Positions 36,051-47,635 of a stretch of 64,000 nt of DNA are shown here, piece by piece. Below the pieces are notes generated by a model. That model saw nothing but the letters and a program-made list of their open reading frames with translations. It searched no databases and was not told where the DNA came from. The position numbers and the translations under genes were made by a program. The stretch is taken from contig CAZYFH010000005.1 in assembly GCA_964646815.1 (NCBI GenBank), positions 1 through 64,000 of the forward strand. The letters are read 5' to 3'. Position 1 is the stretch's first letter; every line of letters starts with the position of its first letter. This DNA is from CAZYFH01 sp964646815 (GTDB lineage: Bacteria; Acidobacteriota; Vicinamibacteria; Vicinamibacterales; UBA8438).

Positions 36051-36097
36051 GCCGTAATTATCTCACACGACACTGGCGGGGGCTGATGAACGACCAG

Positions 36098-36949
36098 CTA
36101 CCCGACGACGAAGCGAAAGCCCATTTGCATCCAGCGGATCGGTCGGCGATCGAACGGATCGGCATCGATCCGTCGCTCGCTCCCGATGAAGACCTCGACC
36201 GCACCAGCCCCGCCCCGGAAGCGAAGGCCACCCTCGAGACGCCCACCGTACTGCGTGGGCCGACCATAGATGTTGGCGTCCACGCTGACCGCTGTTCCAT
36301 CCATGTCGACGATGATCGCCACGCGGTCATGGATGGCACGCATCAGCCGGATTGATGCCGTGAATTCGGTCTCGTAGTCCGCCCCCGACCGTTCCACGGT
36401 GCGGAGAACGCGGCTGCCGAGGCCAATCTCGAATCCGCCGATGCGGACCAGATCGCTGTAGCCCAGGCCCACCATGTTCCACGCGACCGACTCGGAATTC
36501 TGGCGGTCGCTGAGGTGCCGCGATACGTGGTGAAACGTGGTCCCGAGCTCGCCGCGCGGAAGACGAACGAAGACCGACAGATCGATGGTGTAGTTGTTCT
36601 GGTTCGGATCGACCGCTCTGCGCTCGTCGCCGACGATCGACTCGAAGCTGCTGTGCAGGTTGCCCCGTATGACGCCAAGATCGAACACGTCGAGGTCCGC
36701 ACCAACGTCCGTGTCCCACGCGAAACTGTGATCGCCGTTGTTCCTCGTGCGGACCCCGTTCAGGTGGAAACGGTAGGCGGTGAAAAACCCGACCGACGAT
36801 TCGGCCAACCCGGAGGGACGCGCTCCGCCGCTCGTCTGCGCGACCGCAGGTACTGCACCGAACGAAAAGAAGGCGATGATGACGAGGGAGGCGAGACGGA
36901 GTGCCGGCCAACGCAGTCGAGACGCGACCAAACCGGCGCAGTATAGCAC
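36098..36949 (-). CDS. Outer-membrane beta-barrel protein of unknown function
   Basis: A signal peptide (LASLVIIAFFSFGAVPAVAQ) is followed by alternating beta strands with aromatic girdles, for example VGFFTAYRFHLNGV, NYTIDLSVFVRLPRG and TTFHHVSRHLSDR. It ends WMQMGFRFVVG. This looks like a 10- to 12-stranded barrel; the family was not recognised. It could resemble lipid-modifying or DUF3187-type barrels. There is no ATG before the signal peptide; GTG 36949 or TTG 36931 must be the start. A TATACT just upstream may be its -10 element. Confidence 0.6.
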   Translation of the reverse strand: MLYCAGLVASRLRWPALRLASLVIIAFFSFGAVPAVAQTSGGARPSGLAESSVGFFTAYRFHLNGVRTRNNGDHSFAWDTDVGADLDVFDLGVIRGNLHSSFESIVGDERRAVDPNQNNYTIDLSVFVRLPRGELGTTFHHVSRHLSDRQNSESVAWNMVGLGYSDLVRIGGFEIGLGSRVLRTVERSGADYETEFTASIRLMRAIHDRVAIIVDMDGTAVSVDANIYGRPTQYGGRLEGGLRFRGGAGAVEVFIGSERRIDADPFDRRPIRWMQMGFRFVVG

Positions 36950-37004
36950 GCGCCCACGGCCGGGCCAGCCCCGCCGTGGGCGCGATGCGGGTCGCGATGG
37001 ACTG

Positions 37005-37778
37005 CTAACGAACGGTGGCCATCCGCTCGACGAACGACGCCAGATACTCAAGCTCGAGCCGCGCTGCCACGTCTCGGACGCGAAGCACCCGCTCGTCCGG
37101 GGGCCATACCAAGAGCCGCCTGAGCTCGGCGAGCGGTCCACTCGCGCGCGTTCGCCACCGGACGCCAACCCGCCCGTGCAGTGCACCACGCCACGCGAGG
37201 AGATGCCCGACAGCGCGAAACGTGAAGTAGTAGGCGATGAGGTTCGGACCCGGAACGAAGAAGAACAGCGGGCCGAGCGCGGCGGCCGCGAGTCCGTCGA
37301 TGAACAGCCACTTGCGGTGCCGGTCGGCGTCACGTTGCAGTGTCGCCTGCGCCGTGTCGAGCGCGCGGGCCCCATCGAGATCATCCGGATGGACCAGCTC
37401 CGCTTCGACCTGCGTTCTGAGATACCACAGCAAGCGTTGCTCCGCGATCGCTTCGGCCAACCTCGAGATCACGGCGTTGCGTACGCGCACGAGCCATGGT
37501 TGTCGAACGCGCGGGTCGGCCGGCACGGACGCCAGCCGCCGGGCGCGTCGATCGTCTTGCGCCGCGGCCATCATGTCGCGAAATCGGGCAAAGACGCCGG
37601 TGTGACCCCGTGGCGTATCTCGCACGGCGTCCTCCGCCTCAGCCGACTCGCAATACAGCTCGAATCGGTCGGTCCCTAAGGGCACGAGATAGACCTCTAT
37701 CCCAGACACGATGCGTTTCTCGAGGTGGCGGCACCAACGACTCGGGGGCACACAAAAGGGAGGGGCGGGCGCCGTCAT
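37005..37778 (-). CDS. Mit_KHE1-like (mitochondrial K+/H+ exchange-related) membrane-associated protein
   Basis: A protein of about 257 residues with no signal peptide. The key block is a hydrophobic stretch GLAAAALGPLFFFVPGPNLIAYYFTFRAVGH, with the PGPN and Y-x-x-x-R pattern typical of the Mit_KHE1 family. It is preceded by an Arg/Asp-rich helical region. The family role is only loosely linked to cation exchange, so function is not assigned. ATG 37778 has a G-rich site upstream; ATG 37826 is also in frame. It is divergent from the ACIII operon. Confidence 0.55.
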   Translation of the reverse strand: MTAPAPPFCVPPSRWCRHLEKRIVSGIEVYLVPLGTDRFELYCESAEAEDAVRDTPRGHTGVFARFRDMMAAAQDDRRARRLASVPADPRVRQPWLVRVRNAVISRLAEAIAEQRLLWYLRTQVEAELVHPDDLDGARALDTAQATLQRDADRHRKWLFIDGLAAAALGPLFFFVPGPNLIAYYFTFRAVGHLLAWRGALHGRVGVRWRTRASGPLAELRRLLVWPPDERVLRVRDVAARLELEYLASFVERMATVR

Positions 37779-37828
37779 CCCATCCCCCCACCCCAACTCT
37801 AGCAGTCGTTCATCTGGTCGGACCACTG

Positions 37829-37858
37829 TTGGCGGCTCGCGACCAGCCAGCGTATGAT
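37829..37858 (+). promoter_or_regulatory. Candidate sigma70-type promoter of the ACIII operon
   Basis: TTGGCG (37829-37834) and TATGAT (37853-37858) are separated by 18 bases. This would place the transcript start near 37865, about 36 bases before the proposed actA start. Sequence match only. Confidence 0.4.
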
Positions 37859-37900
37859 ACGCGCGGCTCGATAACCCGCACGGAACTGTATTTCCAGGCC

Positions 37901-38473
37901 TTGAACGTATTGTTACGCGCTTACCGGTGGTGGCTTCCTGTGGCCTGCGCGAGCTTGGTTGGCGTGCTGGCCGGTACGTCGGCGACTGTCGTCATGGGCG
38001 CACGCACCCAGGTAACGGACGAGGTCGGGTCTGGGACCGGCAACGACGCGGCGATCAGCGCGGCACGCCAGCCGATTGCGTTCAGCCACGCGCGTCACAC
38101 CGGCGACCATCAAATCGCCTGTGAGTTCTGTCACGTGTATGCCCGACGGGGCCCTGTCGCAGGAATTCCCTCGGTCCAGCGCTGCGTCGGCTGCCACCGC
38201 TCGATCGTGAGTGAGCGGCCGGAGATCCTCAAGCTGCTCGACTACTGGGAGAGCGGAGAACCAATTCCGTGGCTTCGCGTGCACGATCTCCCAGACTACG
38301 TGCGGTTCACGCACAAGGCACACCTCCGCGCCGGGATCGACTGCGCGCGGTGTCATGGCGACGTGACGCGTATGGATATCGCCGAGCAGGTCGAGTCGCT
38401 CACCATGGGCTGGTGCGTTGATTGTCACGAGGCGCGTGACGCATCACGGGATTGCCTGGTCTGTCATTACTGA
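37901..38473 (+). CDS. actA: Alternative complex III pentaheme cytochrome subunit ActA
   Basis: A membrane-anchored multiheme cytochrome c carrying electrons out of the quinol-oxidising core. One N-terminal helix (WWLPVACASLVGVLAGTSATVV) is followed by five CxxCH motifs (CEFCH, CVGCH, CARCH, CVDCH, CLVCH). Histidines in FSHARHT and FTHKAHL are likely distal ligands. No ATG precedes the helix; TTG 37901 (or 37910) is the probable start. It is the first gene of actABCDEF. Confidence 0.88.
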   Translation: MNVLLRAYRWWLPVACASLVGVLAGTSATVVMGARTQVTDEVGSGTGNDAAISAARQPIAFSHARHTGDHQIACEFCHVYARRGPVAGIPSVQRCVGCHRSIVSERPEILKLLDYWESGEPIPWLRVHDLPDYVRFTHKAHLRAGIDCARCHGDVTRMDIAEQVESLTMGWCVDCHEARDASRDCLVCHY

Positions 38474-38564
38474 TGGCCGCTATCAGAATCGTCGGTCGTG
38501 GACCCACGTCGCCGGCGCGCGCACCGGTGGGTAACGAGTCTCGGTCCGTTCGGAGTCAGAATTG

Positions 38565-41570
<3,006 letters not shown>

Positions 41571-41572
41571 GG

Positions 41573-43270
41573 ATGAGCTACGCGAAAATCAACGCGGACA
41601 TCCTCCGGACGCTCCAGCCGCCCGGGGCGGCCTATGTCGCATCGCTCGGGCTCGTCCTCACCATTCTCGGTATTGGCGTCTACGCGTTCACCGAGCAATG
41701 GCGTACCGGCCTCGGCGTCGCCGGGTACGAGCACCCGGTCCTCTGGGCCATTTACATCACCAACTTCGTCTTCTGGGTCGGCATCGCCCATTCGGGCACC
41801 TTGATCTCAGCCGTCCTGTACCTGTTTCGCGCTAAGTGGCGGACCGCCGTGGCGCGCGCGTCGGAAGCGATGACGGTGTTTGCCGTCATGACCGCCGCGC
41901 TCTTTCCGATCATCCACATCGGGCGGCCGTGGTTCTTCTACTGGATGCTCCCGTATCCAAACGAGCGCCAGCTCTGGATCAACTTCCGGTCACCGCTCAT
42001 CTGGGACGTCTTCGCGCTCACGACGTATCTCACCGTCAGCGCGATGTTCCTGTTCCTAGGTCTCATTCCGGACAACGCCGCGGCGCGCGACCGATGCAAC
42101 GACTGGCGCAAGCCGATCTATCGCGTCCTAGCGCTCGGCTGGCGTGGCTCGACGCGACAGTGGATTCACTATGCCGCGTTGTACGGCTTCTTCGCCGCGC
42201 TGGCGACGCCTCTCGTGGTCTCCGTGCACAGCGTCGTCTCGTGGGACTTCGCCGTCTCGATTCTTCCAGGGTGGCATAGCACGATCTTCGCGCCGTATTT
42301 CGTCGCCGGAGCGATCTTCTCCGGGCTGGCCATGATGATCACCCTGCTCATTCCGCTCCGCCGGCTGCTGAAACTTGAGGAGTACATCACCATCCGGCAC
42401 TTCGAGAACCTCGCGAAGCTGATCATCGCCACGTCGCTCATCGTTGGCTACGCCTACCTCATCGAGTTCTTCATCGCGTGGTACAGCGGGAGCACGTTCG
42501 AGCGTGGCACGTTTTACGACCGGGCCTTCGGCCAGTACTGGCCGTTTACCTGGACGATGATCACCTGCAACGTCTTCGTGCCGCTTCTTCTCTTCTGGAA
42601 GCGCATCCGGACCAACCTTCTCTGGCTGTTCGTCATCTCAATCTTCGTGAACATCGGGATGTGGCTGGAGCGGTTCGTCATCATCATCACCTCGCTCTCG
42701 CACGACTTCGACCCGGCTAACTGGTCTGGGATCTACCAGCCGACGTGGGTGGAAGGCGCCATCACGGCCGGCAGCTTCGGGTTGTTCTTCCTCCTGTACC
42801 TCCTGTTCGTGAAGAACTTCCCGGCCGTATCTCTCACGGAGATGAAGGAGGGTTCGCAGCATGCCGAGCTGTTCGATGACAGCCTGGCACGGTGCCTCAC
42901 GAGCCACGGGTTCCTCGATCGTTTCTACGAGCTGTTCCTGTCGTCGAGCGATGAGGTCGCCCTCAAGTTCAAGGACACCGACTTCGCGAGGCATAAGCGG
43001 ATGTTGGAGGACTCGCTCTCGCTGATGACCAACGTGTCGGGAGCACCATCGGAGGATCTCGCGTATCAGGACCGCGTCGCCCATCGTCACGGCCTGGACG
43101 TTCTCGACATCGGACCGGAGCTCTACGAGCTCTGGCGCGAATCGCTCCTACAAGCCGTCCGTGAGTTCGACGGGCACTTCGACGCGAACATCGAACGCGC
43201 CTGGCGCAACGTGCTGGCTGAAGGCGTCGAGTACATGCAGTCCCAAGGATCGGCGCCGGGAAAATCGTGA
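41573..43270 (+). CDS. actC: Alternative complex III membrane subunit ActC (NrfD-like) fused to a C-terminal globin domain
   Basis: Residues 1-422 form the NrfD/PsrC-type quinol-binding membrane core with about ten helices (FVFWVGIAHSGTLISAVLY, FPIIHIGRPWFFYWMLPYPN, VVSVHSVVSWDFAVSILPGWH, NIGMWLERFVIII). They end at VKNFPAVSLTEMKE, where ActC proteins normally stop. The frame then continues for about 140 residues that read as a globin: FLDRFYELFLSSSDEVALKF (B helix and CD1 Phe) and KDTDFARHKRML (E helix). The proximal histidine is probably H506 in RVAHRHGLDVLDI, followed by ELYELWRESLLQAV and AWRNVLAEGVEYM. No stop or frame change separates the parts. The stop overlaps the actD start. Confidence 0.9.
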   Translation: MSYAKINADILRTLQPPGAAYVASLGLVLTILGIGVYAFTEQWRTGLGVAGYEHPVLWAIYITNFVFWVGIAHSGTLISAVLYLFRAKWRTAVARASEAMTVFAVMTAALFPIIHIGRPWFFYWMLPYPNERQLWINFRSPLIWDVFALTTYLTVSAMFLFLGLIPDNAAARDRCNDWRKPIYRVLALGWRGSTRQWIHYAALYGFFAALATPLVVSVHSVVSWDFAVSILPGWHSTIFAPYFVAGAIFSGLAMMITLLIPLRRLLKLEEYITIRHFENLAKLIIATSLIVGYAYLIEFFIAWYSGSTFERGTFYDRAFGQYWPFTWTMITCNVFVPLLLFWKRIRTNLLWLFVISIFVNIGMWLERFVIIITSLSHDFDPANWSGIYQPTWVEGAITAGSFGLFFLLYLLFVKNFPAVSLTEMKEGSQHAELFDDSLARCLTSHGFLDRFYELFLSSSDEVALKFKDTDFARHKRMLEDSLSLMTNVSGAPSEDLAYQDRVAHRHGLDVLDIGPELYELWRESLLQAVREFDGHFDANIERAWRNVLAEGVEYMQSQGSAPGKS

Positions 43271-43773
43271 GCACTGTGCGCATCCTGGCCATCTACGACG
43301 AGTCGACGAAGGCCGCGGTGGCGGTCGCCGCCGCGCGCGACCATAGCTTGCGCGAGATCACGGTGTACACGCCGGCCCCCGACCACACGATCGAGCGGCT
43401 CCTCGGCGGCCGTATCAGCCCCGTGCGGCTGTTCACCCTGATCGGCGGGCTAATCGGCTGCGCGAGCGGATTCGCGCTCCCGATCTACACCGTCTACGAC
43501 TGGCCGCTCATCACCGGTGGCAAGCCACTCATCTCGATCCCGCCGTTCGTCGTGATCGCATTCGAGTTGACGATCCTGTTCGGCGCAATTGGTGGGATGA
43601 TTGGCTTTCTCGTGCTGGCCGGGCTCCCTCGCCTGACGGGTCCGGCCCCCGGCTATCCACGGTTCACGAACGACTGCTTCGGGGTCGAGGTCACCTGCGG
43701 GGATGAGCAGGCGCCGTCGGTACACACGCTGCTCGAGGGCACCGGGGCGATCGAGGTGCGGACCGATGCATAG
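43267..43773 (+). CDS. actD: Alternative complex III subunit ActD (DUF3341)
   Basis: A 168-residue membrane subunit. A ferredoxin-like N-terminal region (VRILAIYDESTKAAVAVAAA) is followed by two helices: LIGGLIGCASGFALPIYTVY and VVIAFELTILFGAIGGMIGFLVLAGLP. These features and the position define DUF3341/ActD. The GTG start overlaps the actC stop (GTGA). Its role in the complex is structural as far as known. Confidence 0.92.
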   Translation: MSTVRILAIYDESTKAAVAVAAARDHSLREITVYTPAPDHTIERLLGGRISPVRLFTLIGGLIGCASGFALPIYTVYDWPLITGGKPLISIPPFVVIAFELTILFGAIGGMIGFLVLAGLPRLTGPAPGYPRFTNDCFGVEVTCGDEQAPSVHTLLEGTGAIEVRTDA

Positions 43774-44293
43774 ACCCGCACAATGGTCGTCCAGCGACGT
43801 GCGCACGGCGCTGGCCACCGCGCTGATCGTAACCATGGCCGGAGCCGTCCTGCTTGCGGTCCCCTGGATCCGAAACATGTGGACCGGTCCGGTCGTGCTG
43901 CCGCAGACCCACGCGCTAACGCCGCCCGACGATTCTCTGAGCGTCGACGGTCCGCGCATCATGAACCGCCGCGAGGCCCGTACGCAGCTCACCAACCCGA
44001 CGGTAGAGACGGCCGAGGTGCTCACGCAGGGCGCGAAGCTGTACGGCACCTACTGCACACTGTGCCACGGCGCCGCTGGCACAGGGGACGGCCAGCTCGC
44101 GTCGTTCTATCGCCGCATGCCCGACCTCACGGCGCCGCATGTCGACAACTATTCCGACGGGTTCGTCTACAGCATCATTCGAGAGGGCGGCCGTAACATG
44201 CCGCGCTTCGCCGACGCGTTGAGCGTTAACGAGCGGTGGGCGCTCATACACTACCTCCGCACGCTGTCACCGCCGGGAATGGATCGGCCGTGA
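43766..44293 (+). CDS. actE: Alternative complex III monoheme cytochrome ActE
   Basis: A 175-residue cytochrome c. An N-terminal anchor (ALATALIVTMAGAVLLAVPWI) is followed by a class I cytochrome domain with heme motif GTYCTLCHGAAGTGDG. The distal methionine is probably in GGRNMPRFADALS. It relays electrons from ActA/ActB to the outside acceptor. The ATG at 43766 overlaps the end of actD by eight bases. Confidence 0.92.
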   Translation: MHRPAQWSSSDVRTALATALIVTMAGAVLLAVPWIRNMWTGPVVLPQTHALTPPDDSLSVDGPRIMNRREARTQLTNPTVETAEVLTQGAKLYGTYCTLCHGAAGTGDGQLASFYRRMPDLTAPHVDNYSDGFVYSIIREGGRNMPRFADALSVNERWALIHYLRTLSPPGMDRP

Positions 44294-45585
44294 TCGGCGC
44301 CCAGCCGGGGACCGGCGGGCTCGTGCCGGCTGGCGTCCGACGCGGTTGCCTGGCGTTCGGGCTCGTCGGGGCGCTGGCCTTCGTGTACGGACTCCTCCTC
44401 GGCAATAGCATCCGTGCATGGCAGGCGCTGCTGGTCAACTTTCTCTTCTTCGCCGGGCTCGCGCAGGCTGGCGTCGTGATCTCGGCCATCCTGCAGGCGA
44501 CCGCTGCCCGTTGGGGACGACCGCTCAAACGGGTGGCCGAGGCGACCGCTGCCTTTCTCCCCGTGGCGTTCGTGCTGCTGCTCATCCTGCTGATCGGTGT
44601 CTCGGCGTGGGCCCCGTGGGTGCATGAGCCGGTGGAGGCGAAGACGCCCTGGCTCAACATCCCGTTCTTCGTGACGCGGGAGCTCGTCGGTTTTCTGGTA
44701 CTCGCTGGTATCAGCCTCGTCTACGTCTACCGATCGCTGAGACCGGACATCGGCATGCTGGACGAGTCAGGCCAACGGACAGCCACGGGATTGAGCCGGC
44801 GATTGATTGTCGGGTGGCGTGGGCTGGAGACGGAGCGCGCGGCGAGTTACGCCTCACAGCGCCGTCTGGCTCCTGCCGTGTTGATTTGCTACGGGTGGGT
44901 GTTCACGCTGGTGGCGTTCGATTTCGTCATGTCGCTCGACCCGGATTGGTTCTCGACTTTGATGGGCGGCTATTACTTCGTCGGGAATCTGTTCGTCGGC
45001 TTCGCCTTCCTCGCGATCGTCGCCGCATGGGGACGTGACCGGCTCGGCATCGTCGACTACGTCGCGCATCGTCAGTTGCACGACGTCGGCAAGCTGCTGT
45101 TCGGCTTTTGCATCCTCTGGGCATATATGTTCTGGGCGCAGTACCTCGTCATTTGGTACGCCGACCTGCCGGAGGAAACGGCGTTCATCATCCATCGCAT
45201 GGACGGTGCGTGGGCGCCGTTGGCGTGGACGGTCTTTGCGATGGCGTTCGTGATCCCGTTCGTCGTGCTGCTGAGCCGTGCGGTCAAGCGGCACCCGTCG
45301 GGATTGATGACCATCGCCGCGATCGCCCTGATCGGGATGTGGCTCGAGCGGTTCATCCTCGTTGTGCCCTCGCTCTGGCACGGTGACGGCGTGCCGCTCG
45401 GGTTTCCAGAGATCCTGATCACGTTGGGTGTGCTCGGTCTGTTCGCGTTCTGCTACACGGGGTTCCTTGAGCTGTTTCCAGCGCTGCCGGTCTCGGATCC
45501 GAGGCTCGCGCGCCGATTAAACAACGAAAGCGCCGACGGCTCCACAAGGGCAACGCCGGTGGACCCCGAACGCCGGTTCGCGTGA
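44290..45585 (+). CDS. actF: Alternative complex III membrane subunit ActF
   Basis: A polytopic inner-membrane protein of 431 residues, distantly like ActC and likewise about ten helices (VNFLFFAGLAQAGVVISAIL, YCWVF-type region LICYGWVFTLVAFDFVMSLD, ILWAYMFWAQYLVIWYADLP, LIGMWLERFILVVPSLWHG). The GTG start overlaps the actE stop. ActF normally completes the membrane arm next to ActC. Confidence 0.92.
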   Translation: MIGAQPGTGGLVPAGVRRGCLAFGLVGALAFVYGLLLGNSIRAWQALLVNFLFFAGLAQAGVVISAILQATAARWGRPLKRVAEATAAFLPVAFVLLLILLIGVSAWAPWVHEPVEAKTPWLNIPFFVTRELVGFLVLAGISLVYVYRSLRPDIGMLDESGQRTATGLSRRLIVGWRGLETERAASYASQRRLAPAVLICYGWVFTLVAFDFVMSLDPDWFSTLMGGYYFVGNLFVGFAFLAIVAAWGRDRLGIVDYVAHRQLHDVGKLLFGFCILWAYMFWAQYLVIWYADLPEETAFIIHRMDGAWAPLAWTVFAMAFVIPFVVLLSRAVKRHPSGLMTIAAIALIGMWLERFILVVPSLWHGDGVPLGFPEILITLGVLGLFAFCYTGFLELFPALPVSDPRLARRLNNESADGSTRATPVDPERRFA

Positions 45586-45701
45586 GCGCCGCGTCTCATC
45601 TGCCCGCGCGCAGCATGCATCATCGTGGAGAGAGCTCGACTCCTACCACCGGCATGCCCCCAGCATCTCTTGCCTTAGCCCACCGCGTACAATGCGGGAC
45701 C

Positions 45702-46304
45702 GTGAACTTGCACCCATCGGGACCCCGCTCCGCGCCACCGCTCGTGGCCGTCGCGTGCCTCGCCGCGGCGACGGTATCCTGCTCGCAGGATGCGAGCGCA
45801 CCCGCGTCCGACTTCCGGCCGACCGCCACCGTCGAGGAACTCATGCGGCTGATGATCGATCCGGCGGCCGATGCCATCTGGGACGCCGTGGTCACTGATA
45901 TCACCACCGACGGCGTCGTGGAAATACGACCCGAGACCGAAGCCGAGTGGACAGCGCTCCGCTGGCGCGCTATGACGCTGGTGGAAGCGACCAACCTCCT
46001 GCTGATCGAAGGTCGGCCGATGGCCGCACCCGGGTCCCGCTCGGAGTTACCGGGGATCGATCTTCATCCCGACGCCATCGAGACGCTGGTCGCAGAAGAC
46101 CCAGACGGCTGGGCGTCGCTCGCGCAAGGGCTACGTGACGCCGGTCTGCTGGTGCTCGATGCCGTGCGTGCTCAGGACACGGACGCACTGCTGGTCACCG
46201 GGACCGGCCTCGACGTCGCGTGCGAAAACTGCCATTCCCGATACTGGTATCCGGGCTACGGCGACCCGCGGCCGGACGCATCTGCAGACGAGCCTCAGGA
46301 CTAG
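45702..46304 (+). CDS. Monoheme cytochrome c lipoprotein downstream of ACIII
   Basis: A 200-residue lipoprotein: the signal ends AAATVSCSQD. It is followed by a helical domain (TATVEELMRLMIDPAADAIWD, WTALRWRAMTLVEATNLLLI) and a C-terminal heme motif GLDVACENCHSRYWYPG, as in cytochrome c-prime-like four-helix proteins. Position directly after actF suggests it may accept electrons from ACIII or serve as a side carrier. GTG 45702 starts the signal peptide; the longer frame from 45582 lacks signal features. Confidence 0.72.
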   Translation: MNLHPSGPRSAPPLVAVACLAAATVSCSQDASAPASDFRPTATVEELMRLMIDPAADAIWDAVVTDITTDGVVEIRPETEAEWTALRWRAMTLVEATNLLLIEGRPMAAPGSRSELPGIDLHPDAIETLVAEDPDGWASLAQGLRDAGLLVLDAVRAQDTDALLVTGTGLDVACENCHSRYWYPGYGDPRPDASADEPQD

Positions 46305-46308
46305 CCGA

Positions 46309-46710
46309 TCAATCGCCGCGCGCCGGCCGAATCGGGGTGCCGTCGGGCTGGGTGAGTTCCGCGCAGCACATGCCGAAGGTGCCGGGCGCGCGCGACGGCT
46401 GACCGACCACTTTGATTTGGTCGCCCGCCTGGATGGTCTCCGGTGTCCACCCGCGCCGGCTCATCATGACCGAGGCGCCCATCTCGATCTCCCAGGCGAC
46501 CATCTCGCCGTTCTCGCCCGGCGCGTCGACGTAGAGAAACGAATGGGGATTCCGGAAGACGAAACGAGTCACGGTGCCCAACGCCTCCACACTCTTGGTG
46601 TTGTCGTAGAAGGGCCCGCTGGCATGGTGCGCACTCGCCGGTCCACCCATTGTCACGATCGCCGCCGTCACGACGACAGCGGTGGCCGCAACCCACAGCA
46701 TTACTTTCAC
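46309..46710 (-). CDS. DUF6152 family secreted protein
   Basis: A 133-residue exported protein. After the signal (VVVTAAIVTMGGPASA) comes the family signature HHASGPFYDNTKSVEALGTV, then VFRNPHSFLYVDAP and GDQIKVVGQPSRAPG, an OB-like beta fold. Function unknown. GTG 46710 has GGAGG eight bases upstream. It is co-oriented with the next gene upstream (31 bases between), which often accompanies DUF6152 genes. Confidence 0.8.
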   Translation of the reverse strand: MKVMLWVAATAVVVTAAIVTMGGPASAHHASGPFYDNTKSVEALGTVTRFVFRNPHSFLYVDAPGENGEMVAWEIEMGASVMMSRRGWTPETIQAGDQIKVVGQPSRAPGTFGMCCAELTQPDGTPIRPARGD

Positions 46711-46741
46711 GGCGCTATCCTCCCTCACGGCTCCCCGCCGC

Positions 46742-47491
46742 TCATCGGTACTTCGGAACCAGGAATTTCACCGGGCGGCGCGCCGCTTCCGGATCGCAGT
46801 CATAGGCTTGCAGTTTGTAGCCGTCGGAGGCCGGCAACCACTGGGTCGTATACGAGGCCTGCTCTCGCAAGAACATCGGGTCCTCGACGGTGACGGTCGC
46901 TTTCAACTCCTCTCCTTCGCGCCAGTAGCGCTCGATCACCTTCTTTAACTGGGACGACGGAATTCCGTTGTAGTCGTCGAATCCTGTGATATCGAACGTG
47001 AAGTGTGTCGTCACGACGTGTAGGGCACCGCTGTCATAGTGACCGACCGAGACACCCTGGACGCTGTAGTCCTGCGGCGTCGGCTTGCGTCCGTCGAGCC
47101 AGACGGTCCGGACCTGGTCATCCTTCTCGTATCGGAACATGACTCGGTCAGGCCACTGCACGACTTCCATCATGTACGGGTCGTATTGCAGCGCCGGTGG
47201 TGTCGATGGCACGCAGTCATACTTCGGCGCCAGCGCTTCGTCGAACGCGTGCTGATACGCCAGCGCACGTTCGTTCAGCACGGGAAAGTTGTCAGGCGTC
47301 CACGGCATGTTCGGCCCGTTGACCGGTCGCGCACGTGGCCCACCGTCCCACACACCAGCCAGGTCAGGCTGCGCGTCGGTCGAGTCTGACTGCGCCGACG
47401 CCGGTAGCGCCACGGTCAGACCGAGCAGCGCGGCGCCCGCGGCAACCCGGACCCAGCCTCGCCACCGCGTGCGACTCGTCGTCTCCTGCAT
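46742..47491 (-). CDS. Secreted hypothetical protein associated with DUF6152
   Basis: Family not recognised. 249 residues with signal peptide VAAGAALLGLTVALPASAQ. The mature part has PDLAGVWDG, PWTPDNFPVLNERAL, YDPYMMEVVQWPDRVMFRYE and WLPASDGYKLQAYDCDPEAA. These are the kind of blocks seen in lipocalin-like or DUF-type secreted proteins of Acidobacteriota and gammaproteobacteria. GGGAG lies before ATG 47491. Probably one transcript with the DUF6152 gene. Confidence 0.7.
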   Translation of the reverse strand: MQETTSRTRWRGWVRVAAGAALLGLTVALPASAQSDSTDAQPDLAGVWDGGPRARPVNGPNMPWTPDNFPVLNERALAYQHAFDEALAPKYDCVPSTPPALQYDPYMMEVVQWPDRVMFRYEKDDQVRTVWLDGRKPTPQDYSVQGVSVGHYDSGALHVVTTHFTFDITGFDDYNGIPSSQLKKVIERYWREGEELKATVTVEDPMFLREQASYTTQWLPASDGYKLQAYDCDPEAARRPVKFLVPKYR

Positions 47492-47635
47492 GGCGTCTCC
47501 CTAGTGGTCCGGCCACACGGCCCGGTGACCAGTGGTCGCGTTGCGGCCCGTGACCGGTTTTCGAGATCCTACACCGGTTGGCGGCCGCGCAGCGTGGTAT
47601 CCTCCACGGTCGCACGGCCGGCGAATGCACCCCTC

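Noticed and set aside
34737..36086. A 449-codon open frame on the plus strand
   Set aside because: Antisense to the M16 peptidase whose HxxEH motif is intact; no features of its own.
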